This document shows, in pieces, positions 12,340 through 24,121 of a stretch of DNA of 64,000 bases (position 1 is the stretch's first letter; the number at the start of each line of letters is the position of its first letter). A program made the position numbers and the translations under genes. Origin of the DNA: Neoscytalidium dimidiatum (Eukaryota; Ascomycota; Dothideomycetes; Botryosphaeriales; Botryosphaeriaceae). The notes under the pieces were generated by a model, which saw only the letters and a program-made list of their open reading frames with translations, was not told the DNA's origin and ran no database searches. The stretch lies in assembly GCA_037367355.1 (NCBI GenBank), contig CM074700.1, forward strand, positions 1,674,001 through 1,738,000. The letters run 5' to 3'.

Positions 12340-13410
12340 AAAAGAACGCTAGCTAACTTAGATATTCTTTCTTAAAGTTATAATTAACCGTTAGATTATT
12401 AGCGGCACGCTAATTAACTAAGCTATAATTCTTCTATAAAATACTATAGATTAGTATAAGCTATCTATAAGTATATTAAGAGTATTTTATCTAATATTAG
12501 GCGAGATTAAGCTACTAGCTTATAACCCGATTATAGAAGTACGTTATTACGCCGCTCTTACTTTAGATCTAGTTAGCTACTATATAAGACTAAGACGTAT
12601 AGGCGCTATAGATCTTTTAGATATACGCTAGTATACTACTAACGTCTTAACTAACGTAGAAAATATTATCGCCCGCTAGCTAGACGTTAAGAAAGACGTA
12701 GTTATAGATAAAAAAGAATATATTTAACGTCTAGTAGAACTAGAGGGGAATCTAGAAAAAAAAAGAGAATTCTTAAGTTAGCTAACGAATTTAAACGATC
12801 TAATAGTAAGTATTATATATCTTATTATAACTTTTACTATAGTAAATATAGCGGAAGTACTTTAAAAGTACTCTACGATTATATATAATAAATAGGCGTT
12901 TTATCTACTTACTAATAGTCTTACTAGCCTTCTTAGCGTTACTTTACTACTATAGATAACGTATATAGATAGACGCATATAGATTAGACTAGAGAGCGAG
13001 ATTTAGCGAGTTAGCAAAGTTAAAGACCTATTATAAAATAGACTCGCCGTTAAGATAGTTAACGTAAGCCTAGCTAGACTTTAATATCGAGTTAGTTAGT
13101 AGAACGACCTAGTAGAGATTCTTAACCTCCGCCTCTATTTTAGCGGGAAGTAGAATACCGCTATTAAAGAACTATAAGCCTAAAGAAGATAATAATAAAC
13201 TATTAATATCTAGAGTATTTTTAAGATACTTTATACCCGCTAGATTTTTAGTATCCGCGGTCGTCTTATCTTTAGCTAGCTTACGCTAAAACGCGCGTAT
13301 CTTCTTCTTCTTCTTCTTCTTCTTCTTATTCTTATCCCTCTTATTACTATAGTACTTATTCTCCTCGTCGTCTAAAATATTAATAGAAGCGGGGAAGACT
13401 ATAGACTTAA
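12340..13410 (+). pseudogene. Decayed ORF of unknown family
   Basis: The frame starting at 12,362 carries a run of 57 codons without a stop (about 12,464-12,630), which stands out in this TpA-rich DNA, and continues as Leu/Ile/Lys-rich sequence with TAA/TAG stops. A second related stretch in another frame follows at about 13,390-13,680, so an intron or frameshift may lie at the (CTT)9 tract. It does not read as gag, RT or integrase. I do not recognise it. It could be a third mobile element or a host gene trapped in the block. Confidence 0.3.
13301..13327. repeat. (CTT)9 microsatellite
   Basis: Nine uninterrupted CTT units lie within the RIP block. The pyrimidine tract could be a former intron end or a simple expansion. 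Confidence 0.85.
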
Positions 13411-15300
13411 GATAAGTTAACTAATATTCTAGTATAGAAGTAGAAGAGTTAGACGTAAATGCTAGAGAAAAGATATTAAAGCTAAAGTAAGTTCTTACTA
13501 AAAAAGACGAAGGAAGGTTACTAAAGAAGAACTACTACTTTAGTAGTAACTTACTTAGCTTAAACGTTATAAGCCTTAAAGCCTAAGGTAAACTATTAGC
13601 AAAGTACTAGCTAGAAAAAATCGGCGTTAGTCTAGTATAACTAGATAGAGAAATATTAAGTATCTAAAAAGAACGCTATAAATTAGCTAGCTTATTAATT
13701 CTAACCTTATTATAGTAAGCTAGACTAGAGAAATATTAATATTTATCTAAGCTATTACTTTAATAGAGTTAACGTTTAAGACGCTAATTTAGCGACTAGA
13801 TAGCGTATTCTTAGAGCTATTAACGCGGAAGAAAGAGTAGTTAAAGAAGCGACTATAAAATATCGTAAAAGCGGGGGAGATTAAAAAAAAAGAGGTTAAA
13901 GAAAGATAAATAAGAATAAAGAAGATTAAAATTAATTTAGAAAAAGCTATAGAAGTTAGAAGAGTAGTAGTAAAAAGAGTAAAGAAAAAAGATATACTTC
14001 TACTAAATAATACTTTTAAGAACTCTCTAAGATAGCTCTAATACGTTATTAGTAGCGAATACGTATAGTATTAAAGCGAAGCTAGCGTACGTGACTTTCT
14101 TCTCGTATAGGTCTATAGCGAGACCGCTATATAACTATAGACTCTATATATATAAAGTCTATCTATAGTTATATAGTAGTTTAACGCTCTTTAAGCGCTC
14201 TTCTAGTATTCTCTAAGCGTCTCTAAAAGTAGAATTTAACGAAGAACGATTAAGCCTCTAACGGAATTTTAACTAAAAAAGGCGTTAAAGAGTAAAATAG
14301 AAAATTATCTAAGCTATAGACCGCTATTAGAAAGACTTTCTATAAGTTTTCTAATAGCGGCTTAAAGTCTTAAGAACTTATTCTACTTATTATACTTAAG
14401 CTTTTAGCTTTCTAAACTATAATTTTAAGACGCGAGCTCGGCTATTAGATTAAATTATATTAAATCTAGAGTATATATATAGAATAGTATAGCTCTAGCT
14501 ATTTATTAGATAGACGTAACTATATCGCCCCCTACTAAACGCGTCTAAAAGTAAGACGCTACTATAAAGAGTTTAAGTAAGAAAGTAAAATAAAGTCGTA
14601 TTACTAGAAGATTACTAGAGGCGCGTACGCTATAAGCTAGTACTATATATAGATATATATATACTATAATATTAGTATTTTATTTTATATACTACGCTAT
14701 ACTAACGTAAGATAAAAGCTAATTAACTATAGTTATACTCTTTTTTACTTAGATCTTTTTCCCCTGCGCCGCTAATATAAACGGCGAGGTAAGGGTTTTT
14801 TTCTTTCTAAGTAGGTTTTAACGAAGTATCGCTAGACTTAAAGACGATTTCTTTAAGAGGAGGAGTACTATTAAACGCCGGCCCGTAGATAGATAGATAG
14901 CTAGAGACTAATATAGAAAGAAGGCTACCGGCGTATCGCTAGCGGAATCTTAGCGGCCGGGCGGAGGATAAAACTCTAACCGAGGCTAGCCTACTAAAAC
15001 CTCCTCTCTATCGAATCGTCTATTTATAAATATAAGCTCTTCGTTTCTTTATTAACTTTCTATCTACTATACGGTTCTTATAGTATAAGATTATAGCTTA
15101 TATAGATAGAGAAGTAATAACTTACCTCTCTAAAGCCGCTTAAGAAGCTAAAATTAAATTTTAATCGAATTAGAAATCGTATTATAATATATATATAAGA
15201 ATAAAAGTATACTAGATTATTTTATATTTAGAAAAGAAGAAAGAATAGTTATTAAAATTCTTCTTTCGCGTCTTATTTAATATAATTATTATAATAAATG
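13410..15300. other. RIPed sequence of unclear origin before the Copia pol
   Basis: This stretch has Lys/Glu-rich open-ish frames near 13,730-14,060 and a patch of higher GC at 14,750-15,000 (GCGCCGCTAAT, GCCGGCCCG). It should contain the 5' end of the Copia element and perhaps the 3' LTR of the older chromovirus. I found no matching terminal repeat by eye. Confidence 0.5.
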
Positions 15301-18030
15301 CGTATAATAAGTATAGATATATTATATACCTAGATTATATAGTAATAAACTATATACTCGTTTATTTATATATAAATAAATACTAATACGTAGATATTCT
15401 TTAGAAGTTCTTCTAGTTAATTTAAATCTATTTTAAGTAGAAAGTTATATTCTTTTACTTTAATAATAAGACCTTCTTAACTTATATATTTTATAACTCT
15501 ATAAGAAAGTAAGAAATTATCTAGAAAGCTTCTATACTATATACTCCTAAATAGAATAGATATTTAGAATAATTAAGAGAAGTTCTTACTACTAAAGCTC
15601 GCGCTTTACGAGTAGAAGATAACTTTCTAGTAGAACTATAGCTAGAAATCTACTCTATAGCGGCCTATATTTATAATCGAACCTCTAGTAGGTACTTAAA
15701 GTAGAAAACTCTATTTAAGTTAGTATATAATAATAAGCCTTTACTAGTATACTTATATATATACGATAGTAAGACTTATATATTAAATAAAACTATTATA
15801 TTATTTAATAAACTATTAGATAGAGCTCTAGTAGACTACTTAATCGGCTATAATTTTAGAAATATCTATTAAATATAGTATCTACTAGATTAAAGAGTTA
15901 TTATTATATAAGATATTACTTTCGATAAAATAATAAGGTTTTAGTCTTACGAGAAAGAAATCTTTATACTAGAGATATCTAAAGAAGTAATAGAATCTCT
16001 AATAGAGTATCTACTAATTATACTTAATCTAAATAATATAATTAATTTAAGTTCTAAAAGTAAGAGTAATTAAAAGAGAGAAGAAAGCTTTATATAGAGA
16101 ACTACGCCCTCTGCGGATAATAGTAGGCTAAATTTTTATATAAAATAGTTATTACCTAGCTACGGTCTCTATAAAGACTCTAATATATATTCTTTTTAGA
16201 ATTAATTATCGACTTCTAAAGCCTTATCTAAAGTAGAAAATTAACTACTATTATAGAGCGCTTCTAGAGTAGAAGATAAAACTATAATAATATAAAAAGC
16301 TTAAAAATCGCTATAGAGAGGTAATTAGGCCTTAAGAGTAGTAGAAATCTCTTCTAAAATTAACCCTTCTAATATTATTAAAGGACGCCGTACTAGGTTT
16401 AGAAAAACGGCCTATATAGCTTTATTATAATAAAACTACTAGTATAAGACGGCCTTTTACGTAGCTTAGTCCGTCTTATTAGAAATATTATAGTTAGAAG
16501 CTAAAGTATACGACTTTTCTTTTAAACTACGTAACTATAAGAAGCTACTTATTTACTTATATAAGAAGTAGTTCTTAGAAGCTCTATAAGAGGAAATAAG
16601 AAAGCTCTAAGTAAAGAAAGTCTAAGAAGAAATACTAATTATTAAAGCCGTTAATAAGTAGAAATAAGTTATACTACTTATTAAAGTATTTAAATATAAA
16701 CTTAATAAATTCGGTTAATTAATAAAGTATAAGATACGAATATATATAAGAGGAGATAAGTAATATACTACTTAAGATATATATACTACTATATTAGCTC
16801 TACGTATACTTAGAACCCTTATAGTACTTATTACCGCCTTTAACCTCAAAACTTATTAGTATAACGTAGTAAACGCTTTTTCCTACGTTATTCTAAATAA
16901 GAAAGTCTACTACTACCTACTAAACGATATAAATATTAAGCTTAGAAAGATACTACGTCTACTATAAGTACTATACGGTCTTAAATAAGTACTAGTACTC
17001 TAGTAGAAGTATCTCTATAAAACGATTTAAAAGTTTAGACTCTAGAAAGTACTAGAAGCTCTATATCTATTTAAAAATAAATATCTAATTATCTTCTTCT
17101 TCGTAGACGATATTATAGTCGCCTATAGTAAGAACTATAAGAAGTACGTTAATAGCTTTTAAAAGAAGCTCTTCTAATACTATAAAATATATCTAATTAG
17201 TAAAGTATAATAGTTCCTTATAATATAGATTATATAAAATAAAAATAGAAGATATATATAGCTCTTATAAGAGTTATATATAAAGATACTTATTAAGTAT
17301 TTTTATATCGATAAAAGTATTAAGATATTAATACTACTATTTATCTAAGAGTAAATCGCGAAGAATACTAAGTAGATAACTTCTACTTAAATTTATAAAT
17401 ACTAGAGTAAAGTTAATTCGATTAACTTTACTTTTATATTTATACGCTCTAATATTACTTTTATAATATCTAAGCTCTTAGAATATCTATAAAACCCCTT
17501 AGAGTACTATTAAAAACTAGTAAAGTAAATACTTATATACTTAGAAAATATACGAAGAAGAGTACTCTTTATAGACGACTCTAATATAAGCGAAAGTACC
17601 TTTATAGCTAGTAGTAATATCTTATTTACTACTAATATAAATATAAGAAAAAGCTACTAAGAATTTATATTTACTCTTTTCGATATACTAGTAGACTAGA
17701 GTACTAGAAAGTAGCGTATAGTCTTAACTTCTACTACTAAAGCTAAACTTCTTATACTATTAAAAACTACTCGCTATACTATTTAGTAGAAAAGATTCTT
17801 TAAGAGTATAAGCTTTAATCTAGAATATAAAATTAAAATATAATACGATAATAGGCGAATACTAGAGCTTATAAATAAATTAGAACTAAAACTTAATACT
17901 AGCCTATAATATATTAATATATACTAATACTAGCTTCGCTAGAAAGTATAGATATAGATAATTAAGCTAAAATAAACGTCGATAGCTAAAATAGTAGCTA
18001 ATAGTATAACGAAAGTACTTATAAGATAAT
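15300..18030 (+). mobile_element. Ty1/Copia retrotransposon pol (RIP-dead)
   Basis: One + strand frame can be followed through RIP stops for about 2.6 kb. The integrase end is at 15,530-15,960 (YTPKQNR, then TKARALRVEDNF, AAYIYNRTSSRYL, LVDYLIGYNFRNIY). A linker includes GRRTRFRKTAYIALL. Reverse transcriptase spans 16,670-17,250 (VFKYKLNKFG, YNVVNAF, VLYGLK, and FFVDD at 17,097-17,111). RNase H is at 17,690-18,030 (STTKAKLL, QYDN-like, NSITKVL). The IN-RT-RH order is diagnostic of Copia. The GAG and N-terminal parts and the LTRs were not delimited. CpA and TpG are nearly absent. Confidence 0.85.
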
Positions 18031-18730
18031 AATATCTTACTTTCGTATAGTTACTAAGTTTATATAATATATTAAATACGAAGTAATTAGTAGTTATCTA
18101 TTAGTAAACCTATTTAATACTATAGGTTTTCTAGTTAGTTCTATATAATATAGCGAATTATTTATTTTAACGTTACGCCTACTATCGTATTCGAATATTA
18201 CGTTTTTATCGACCGTCTAGTAGAAAACGCCCTTTATATACTCGCTATTCTCGCTTTATAACTAACTTTCTTTCCTCTATAAGAGTTATTAGTATCTTAT
18301 TTACTAGTATTCTATATAGATATTACGTTATATAACTATCTTTCTACTACTATACTCTTTTTTTTTTATTCTTTACGCTTCTAACTATCTAGAAAATTAT
18401 AAAATTATTAATTTTATTTATTAATATATACTTAGTAAGATATAAGAAAGATTTTACTTATTATTATACTATTATAGTAAAAGTAATATTTCTACGAGCT
18501 TTTAGTAAACTCTCTATAGTCTTTTCGTAAGATACGTAGAATCTTATAAAGGGGGTATATTAAATACTAGTATTATAGTCGTCGTTTTATTACTATAGTA
18601 TATTTCTTTTATATTTAATTCCGCTATAAATTTCGCTTATTTATTAGCGTATACTAAATATATATAATTACTCTTATTCGGTGTTTTTTACCAGTAGGCT
18701 AATTTATTTATTCTACTTATTATTACTGCT
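18030..18730. other. Right edge of the RIP block
   Basis: RIPed sequence downstream of the Copia pol, probably its 3' non-coding end and LTR. Normal dinucleotides, including CpA and TpG, reappear from about 18,680 (GGTGTTTTTTACCAGTAGG), and by 18,780 the sequence is of ordinary composition. Confidence 0.7.
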
Positions 18731-19004
18731 TAATACAGCACCCTATTAACTTCCCAATCTAATACTTCACTAAGTCGTACAGCCCATTAAGGCTTACATT
18801 GCAAGTTTCGAACTCCTTATATACGGTAGTGCCACATATGATTGCACGGAGCTCCCGAAGGACAGCCTCATCATATTTACCAAGCATTGGCTCTATTCTT
18901 TCCGTGATGAATTCGATTGAATGCTGGACCTACCTTGAACGCGATGTTCTGCGTCTACTTTGAGTGGGAAACTCAACGAACAATTCATTCTACGATTCTA
19001 CATT

Positions 19005-19950
19005 ATGGACGTAACCTCGAAGAATGATTCTAAGGTCGAAATCTCTAATGACGAAGGAGGTTGTGAATCCCAAGACGAAGCACAGCAGGTACTCACGAAA
19101 CGAAGAAGGTCGGGGGAGGGAGATATCAGGCCGAGTGATATAGCAGTCACAGAAACGACTGAATCGCATGACCAAGAAATGATGGTAAGGAAATATACTT
19201 GTAAACATTCTGGTTAAAGTACTATTACTAATAAACTTGCAGCAAGTAAAGGATGAAAACGATTCTCGAGAACCAGAGCCCGACCGAGCAAGGCCGAAAA
19301 GCCCACAACACTCACAATCGACTTCGCCCACGATAACTGCATTCATTCCTCATACTATCGAAGGTATTTTAAATGAGATACCGGGCTCTTCTGTTATTTA
19401 AGTCATGATATAATCAAAGGGTGATTACTGAAATCTTTGGCAGGAGATGAAGGAAACTCCCCACAACCTCGTCTGCCAGAAATAGTGCAAACAATCCAGT
19501 TGCCAAAATACCAATTCGAGGAGATTTCCCAAGATTATGAAAGACTGGAACTTGATAGTAACTTCCAGCGGCTTCAGGATTCGGCCTGGATGGCCGAGCC
19601 GGATGACTCCGTCGGATCGACTCTGAGTATACTGTGAGATAGTATTAGAATATGGGCGAAAAACCTTACTCACAGCTTCAACGAGGGTCCCAATTCCGGG
19701 AGGTCTGAGCAAGAGCAACTCATCCAATTATTTTAGAAAGATCTGAGACACTTTGAGGTTAATTCTGACTTCATCAAGGCACCTCCCATGCATGGGACTG
19801 GGCTGCATAGGCAGCTAGAATCTGTCCCGATGCTTCTGATTACGCAACCAGCTATCATTTTCCGTGACTACGATGACCCCGAGTTTTCCGGGCCTCGGGT
19901 GTTGAGGAGGGTTATAGCGAGGATGGATGTAGATCATTTAGCCTGATTTT
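19005..19950 (+). pseudogene. Hypothetical gene at the block edge, probably broken by a TAG
   Basis: The first ATG is at 19005. Proposed exons are 19005-19184, 19243-19363, 19444-19633 and 19676 onward. The introns are GT-AG (19185-19242, 19364-19443, 19634-19675) with fitting phases. The product is acidic, Ser/Glu/Pro-rich at the start (KRRRSGEGD, a possible nuclear signal). The frame meets TAG at 19734-19736 and then stays open in the same frame to a TGA near 19,948 (including FRDYDD near 19,861-19,878). A CAG to TAG change at CpA would explain the stop and suits RIP leaking from the block 1 kb away. Alternatively the TAG is the true end. Not recognised as any known family. Confidence 0.45.
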
Positions 19951-20236
19951 GTAGTTTCATCACTACTTGGGGTAAAGTGCTGAGCTCATTATCTATGATG
20001 GATTCGTTCATCTGACTCTTGAAGTCGGGATAATTGCGAATATTTGATGATGAATAGTACATGAGTATTCACGGCTGCAATTTCTACATTTGAGGTGGAA
20101 CTCTCATATGCCTTCCTGACAGCCATAGTAAATATAGTAAAGCTCTCATTCAGCCTTTTGGTGACGCACTTCCAAATATCCACTTCATGCTTTACAATTC
20201 CTCTATCTTTCCTCAAAGCCCTAGGTTAGCCAGATC

Positions 20237-20479
20237 ATGTCACCAGCTTGGGAACTCGCTGAAGAATTCTATCTGAAGAATATCCATCAGGTGAATTTGT
20301 ACGACTACCCAGCAGATGACATACACCTCCGTGCACATACATCATATCCGGATCATATACGAATTAGAGGCGGAAAAAAGCTTACGGTTAACTCAGCTTG
20401 GACTCCCTGGTCTCAAAATGGATCATTCACTGTCTCATCCGTCAACAACGACCTGAAAACATGGATTCATCGCCTATGA
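20237..20479 (+). CDS. Small hypothetical ORF, possible exon of the upstream gene
   Basis: This is an 80-codon ORF starting ATG, with moderate hydrophilicity and a compact composition (YPADDIHLRAH, RIRGGKKLTVNSAW). It lies 290 nt beyond the broken upstream gene, on the same strand, and may be a later exon of it. I do not recognise the family, and no signal peptide or membrane segment is visible. The stretch 19,950-20,236 has no convincing coding frame. The stretch 20,480-21,018 holds only short ORFs and an A17 tract near 20,782-20,798. Confidence 0.3.
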   Translation: MSPAWELAEEFYLKNIHQVNLYDYPADDIHLRAHTSYPDHIRIRGGKKLTVNSAWTPWSQNGSFTVSSVNNDLKTWIHRL

Positions 20480-21018
20480 CACATGTGAGCACATCGATGG
20501 AAGTTTCAGGAGACCAAAACACAGCTGTGAGTAGGAAGAAAAGCCCAAAAGGATCACATTTTCCGGCGGACGGAAATTTTCGGCCAACCTGGAGTGACCC
20601 GCTACGTCGACGAATCCTATCATCTGTTTCCATAACTTGGCTACAGATCAATGTCCCCATATAAAAAAAACGGATGCAAAGTGAAGGCGCCATCCTCGAA
20701 GCTCAATCGGTTCTTGCCATTCAACCATCTCCAGCATAGGACTCGAGAAAGCAAGAGGAGAAAAGGAAGAAGATCACCTTTAAAAAAAAAAAAAAAAAGA
20801 GGGAGAGTAATACACTACCGCGGGAGCCCACTTTACGCTCCACGCCCATATGAATAACGATACCCAATAACGCCAACGCTATGCTCCACCCGATGGCCCG
20901 ATAAAGCTGCGATAAGCTTCAATGCCAATTTGAAAAAGGAAAAGTAATGCTGTGTAGTAAGCTCGCCAAAAGGGACAAAAGAAAAGGACTGTCAATGTCG
21001 AAGGGCGTTCCTCAAAAC

Positions 21019-23742
21019 TCAAGTTGCAGCCACCATCCTGAGGCCCTGTTTGCCTTCCAGCCCCACCTTATCATCACCCTCGCCCTCACCTTTTTGTGCC
21101 TGCGCTGTCCTCATTGTCAAGCTCTGGCGATGTGGCTGCAAGTCCTTCTTCGACCGGACCGGCGACCCGGATACCGACGCTTCCTTCTCGCTTAGCGGTC
21201 CATCACCAGCCTCGGAGCCGAATGTGGACCCTTCGATATCGCTAGCGTAGCCACCTGCACTGGGAGCGTATTCGCTGTCCGTGCCACCGACTGTTGATGG
21301 TGCGTAGTCGCTACGACTGGTTGTCCAGCGAGGCTCATGCTCTTCTTCCTTCACAGAAGCCTCGATGGCAGCGCGTGTGATGGGGTCTAGGTTCGGACTT
21401 TGAGCAACAGGAGTCGCGAGGCTGTGAGGCGAGAATAGCGCAGGTGACGCGAGGGGCTGGAACTCAGACTCGGTATCCATATCCTGCCGAGTGAAGGTGG
21501 GGAATGTGGGATTCTGCTCTGCAAAAGGAGTAGGTTGTCCGGAGGTAGTGGGAGATAGCGAAAGTGGAGAAAGTGGTGTCGGAGGATAGTTGAAGCTAGC
21601 CGATGAAGCATTAGAAATAGTGGAGTTCCGATCCCGATTATGTCTCTTATGCGGAAGAACCACCGTATCTTCAAGTTCCGAATTGTAAGACGATGGAGAT
21701 ACCGGTTCGTAATCACTCTCGCTATCGGACTTCGGTGGTGTTGTTTCCATGGACTCTGTCGGACGATGATACGAGGTACGAGGCGGGTTAACCGGGACGT
21801 GGGGCAGGACGTCTCCAGGGGCTATATTCTCCTCATAAACATTTGCCAACTCATCATTGGCACTGGCAGATCCCTCGTCTTCTTGCTCCTGGACAGGCTC
21901 ATAAGTGTCCACTGCGGATGACATGGATGCCGTGGCGCGAATAGTCGCAGTTGAACTTCGTCTCATAAGAGGACTTGGTGTGGGGCTTGGTGGGGGTGGA
22001 AGTTCCTTTGCCTCGTAGAAAAGCATGAAGACGCCGCCTTGAGCCAGGACTTCTTCCTTGGAAATCTTTGAAACATCCTCATCGCTCAACCGCCACCAGA
22101 CTTCAGGCTCCTCCTTCATTTCGTCCACGTCCAACTCATCAGCAGTTTCCGCGCTTGGTTCTTTAGCCGTGAAAGGGTGCTTCCTGTAGCAAATGTAATG
22201 ACCATTCTCATGCCTTCCATAATGCGTGACCACAGCACGGAGTTCATAAGGGAGAGCCTGAATGCCGAGGGTTTTCTGCGGACTGATCATGGACTCTGAG
22301 GGGTTTGTGGACCAAGACTCCGGGGCCACAGCGAAGTCCTTGCTGTCATATTTTGCAGATCCAAGGCACCAGGGCCCAAGATCCAAGTGCTCGGGGAAGG
22401 AAACATTGGCATAGTTCTTTCTCTGCGTACCCGTAGTCTCGTCGAATACGCTTCTGTTCACATGGATCACAAGGGATTTTGGTGGACGGCCAACGACGGC
22501 TTGCCTGGACTTGGTGCTGCAGACCCAATTCTTGCGCGGTATCGAGCACTTCTTGATGATTGTCGCGTCTGCGAAATCTTCATCTTCTAGGGCTTCACGG
22601 ACGGCATTTAATCTTGCAGCCAGCGCTTTCGTAGCTTCGGTTGGTTCCTCTTCCTTCCGTTCCTCGAGAATCCGCTCCATGGAATCGCGCGCCCGAAGGA
22701 GAGTGCACTTTGCACATTCGACACCTTCGATTGGCTCCAGTTTGGTGTACTCGTTCAGGCAATCCCTAATATCGCAACCGTACCCCCAAGCTGTCTGCAA
22801 GGGGACGGTGAGGCAGTTGAACGGAATCATCGACAAGCCCTCAGTGAATCCGCAATTCATGCATCCGACACGTTGAGCAAGCAATCCTTCCAGAGGGTTC
22901 CGTAGCGATTCTGGGTACTTTTCCAATTCGGACTTGCGCTCCTCCTCACTCGAAGGAATCTTCTCAAGCCCGGTGACTTGTTTGTTCTGCTTCAAGGCCT
23001 TCAGAATCTCTTTATCGATTTCATCCAAAACCTTTGAAAAATATTCCTGCGCATCCTGCTGTTGCCAACTGCTCATGCTCTTCAATTTCGCAGGTGTCCA
23101 AAGATAACTGCTATGGTTTTCGGGATTGTTGAGCTTCAGGACCGTGTCGAGGAGCGCACCGTTTGTGGAATCACTGACCAGACTGTTGAACATATCGGTG
23201 CTCTTGGTGAGAAAGTCCTCAAGGCTTGGGAGAGAGGCTAGGCCCTGGATAACGCTATTTTGGTAGCACGAGTTGTCCCAGTTTCCCAGACCCGGTGGCG
23301 CGGCATCCTTCATGCCTCCAGTGAGCGCGCCAGTAGCACGTAACGACCTGTCGCCGGTGATGGCCTTTAGAAGGCTGTTCCCATCGAGCCGGAAAGCGCG
23401 GCGCAGGACCTCGTTCTTGGCGGCGAAGAGGTTGGCCCTCTTCTTTTCCTTATCCTCGAGCGAGCTCGCGGTATCGTCGGCGTCGAGCTTGGTGGAGGGC
23501 TGGCCGATGGCGAAGACGAGAGGAGCAGGCATCAGGTAGACGAAGCAGTTCCAAAACAGCTCTGGGATGGCGCGGAGCGGAATGTCGTAGTGAATGAGGG
23601 CGCGGTGCAGGGCGATGAATCCCAGCACGAGGAGCACGAGCACCGACGCCGGAGTGGTGCGGGGATCCTCGTTGGAGTGGTCGGTCCACACGGCGAAGTC
23701 GTCATGGGATAGAGGATTGGGAGGGGGGCGGAAGCTGGACAT
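21019..23742 (-). CDS. Membrane-anchored ubiquitin carboxyl-terminal hydrolase (UBP1/USP30-like)
   Basis: This intronless 907-residue protein is a USP-family cysteine protease that removes ubiquitin. The Cys box GNWDNSCYQNS places the nucleophile at C159. The His box has ENGHYICY with the catalytic His at 515, followed by WWRLSDEDV. Two CxxC pairs (C294/C297 and C343/C346) form the usual zinc ribbon of the fingers. One or two hydrophobic segments at about 31-50 and 62-80 precede the catalytic domain, as in yeast Ubp1 and mitochondrial USP30, so it probably sits in the ER or mitochondrial outer membrane. The tail after about 590 is Ser/Pro/Glu-rich and looks disordered. It diverges from ALB1 across a 379-bp shared upstream region. 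Confidence 0.93.
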   Translation of the reverse strand: MSSFRPPPNPLSHDDFAVWTDHSNEDPRTTPASVLVLLVLGFIALHRALIHYDIPLRAIPELFWNCFVYLMPAPLVFAIGQPSTKLDADDTASSLEDKEKKRANLFAAKNEVLRRAFRLDGNSLLKAITGDRSLRATGALTGGMKDAAPPGLGNWDNSCYQNSVIQGLASLPSLEDFLTKSTDMFNSLVSDSTNGALLDTVLKLNNPENHSSYLWTPAKLKSMSSWQQQDAQEYFSKVLDEIDKEILKALKQNKQVTGLEKIPSSEEERKSELEKYPESLRNPLEGLLAQRVGCMNCGFTEGLSMIPFNCLTVPLQTAWGYGCDIRDCLNEYTKLEPIEGVECAKCTLLRARDSMERILEERKEEEPTEATKALAARLNAVREALEDEDFADATIIKKCSIPRKNWVCSTKSRQAVVGRPPKSLVIHVNRSVFDETTGTQRKNYANVSFPEHLDLGPWCLGSAKYDSKDFAVAPESWSTNPSESMISPQKTLGIQALPYELRAVVTHYGRHENGHYICYRKHPFTAKEPSAETADELDVDEMKEEPEVWWRLSDEDVSKISKEEVLAQGGVFMLFYEAKELPPPPSPTPSPLMRRSSTATIRATASMSSAVDTYEPVQEQEDEGSASANDELANVYEENIAPGDVLPHVPVNPPRTSYHRPTESMETTPPKSDSESDYEPVSPSSYNSELEDTVVLPHKRHNRDRNSTISNASSASFNYPPTPLSPLSLSPTTSGQPTPFAEQNPTFPTFTRQDMDTESEFQPLASPALFSPHSLATPVAQSPNLDPITRAAIEASVKEEEHEPRWTTSRSDYAPSTVGGTDSEYAPSAGGYASDIEGSTFGSEAGDGPLSEKEASVSGSPVRSKKDLQPHRQSLTMRTAQAQKGEGEGDDKVGLEGKQGLRMVAAT

Positions 23743-24121
23743 GGTTGACAGAGCAAGGTGGAAAGCGGCTCGATGACGACTCAGCCAGGGCGAAGACGAT
23801 GGGCGTGGCGGACAAAGCTGGGCGAACGCTCCCGCGGGTGCCGCATCGAGCAGGCTGGGGTTGGCGGCAGGAGGGGAGAGAGCGCGGGCTTTGCTGGAGA
23901 AGGCGCGGCGATTTTGCGAGGGTCAAGAAGATGTCGCGAGATGAAGGGCGACAAGCTGGAGATTGCGCGCTTGGGCGGTGGCCTCTGCGCTTCGCGTGGA
24001 ACGGCAAACGGCCAGCGGAGGGGCTTGGCGCCGATCGCTCCACCAAAAAAGTTCGAAGCTCGCCCGGACCCTGTCATTCTTCGAGAGCGCGCCCTTCCTG
24101 CTGCCTCTCTATCCCGCAGAA
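23743..24121. promoter_or_regulatory. Bidirectional intergenic region between the USP gene and ALB1
   Basis: These 379 bp separate two divergently transcribed housekeeping-type genes. The DNA is GC-rich, with no clear TATA box. Long ORFs seen here in several frames are composition artefacts. Confidence 0.6.

Larger units (their letters stand above)
1..18730. other. AT-rich RIP-mutated transposon block
   Basis: The whole stretch is rich in TpA, keeps CpG and GpC, and is strongly depleted of CpA and TpG. By hand I find no CpA and no TpG at all in 3001-3600. This is the classic outcome of RIP (C to T at CpA on either strand) in Pezizomycotina. No ORF over about 80 codons survives, yet three retroelements can still be read through TAA/TAG stops that replace Gln and Trp codons. 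CpA and TpG return abruptly near 18,670-18,740, which marks the edge of the block. It is probably heterochromatic, by analogy with AT-isochores in other fungi; that is inference. Confidence 0.93.

Noticed and set aside
1..18730. AT-rich block as mitochondrial or centromeric DNA
   Set aside because: Retroelement domains and CpA/TpG loss explain it fully. A centromere cannot be judged from 18 kb.
20782..20798. Long A tract as a processed-gene poly(A) tail
   Set aside because: No intronless gene copy or target duplication was found next to it. Similar A/T runs occur at 24,824, 47,590 and 61,387.
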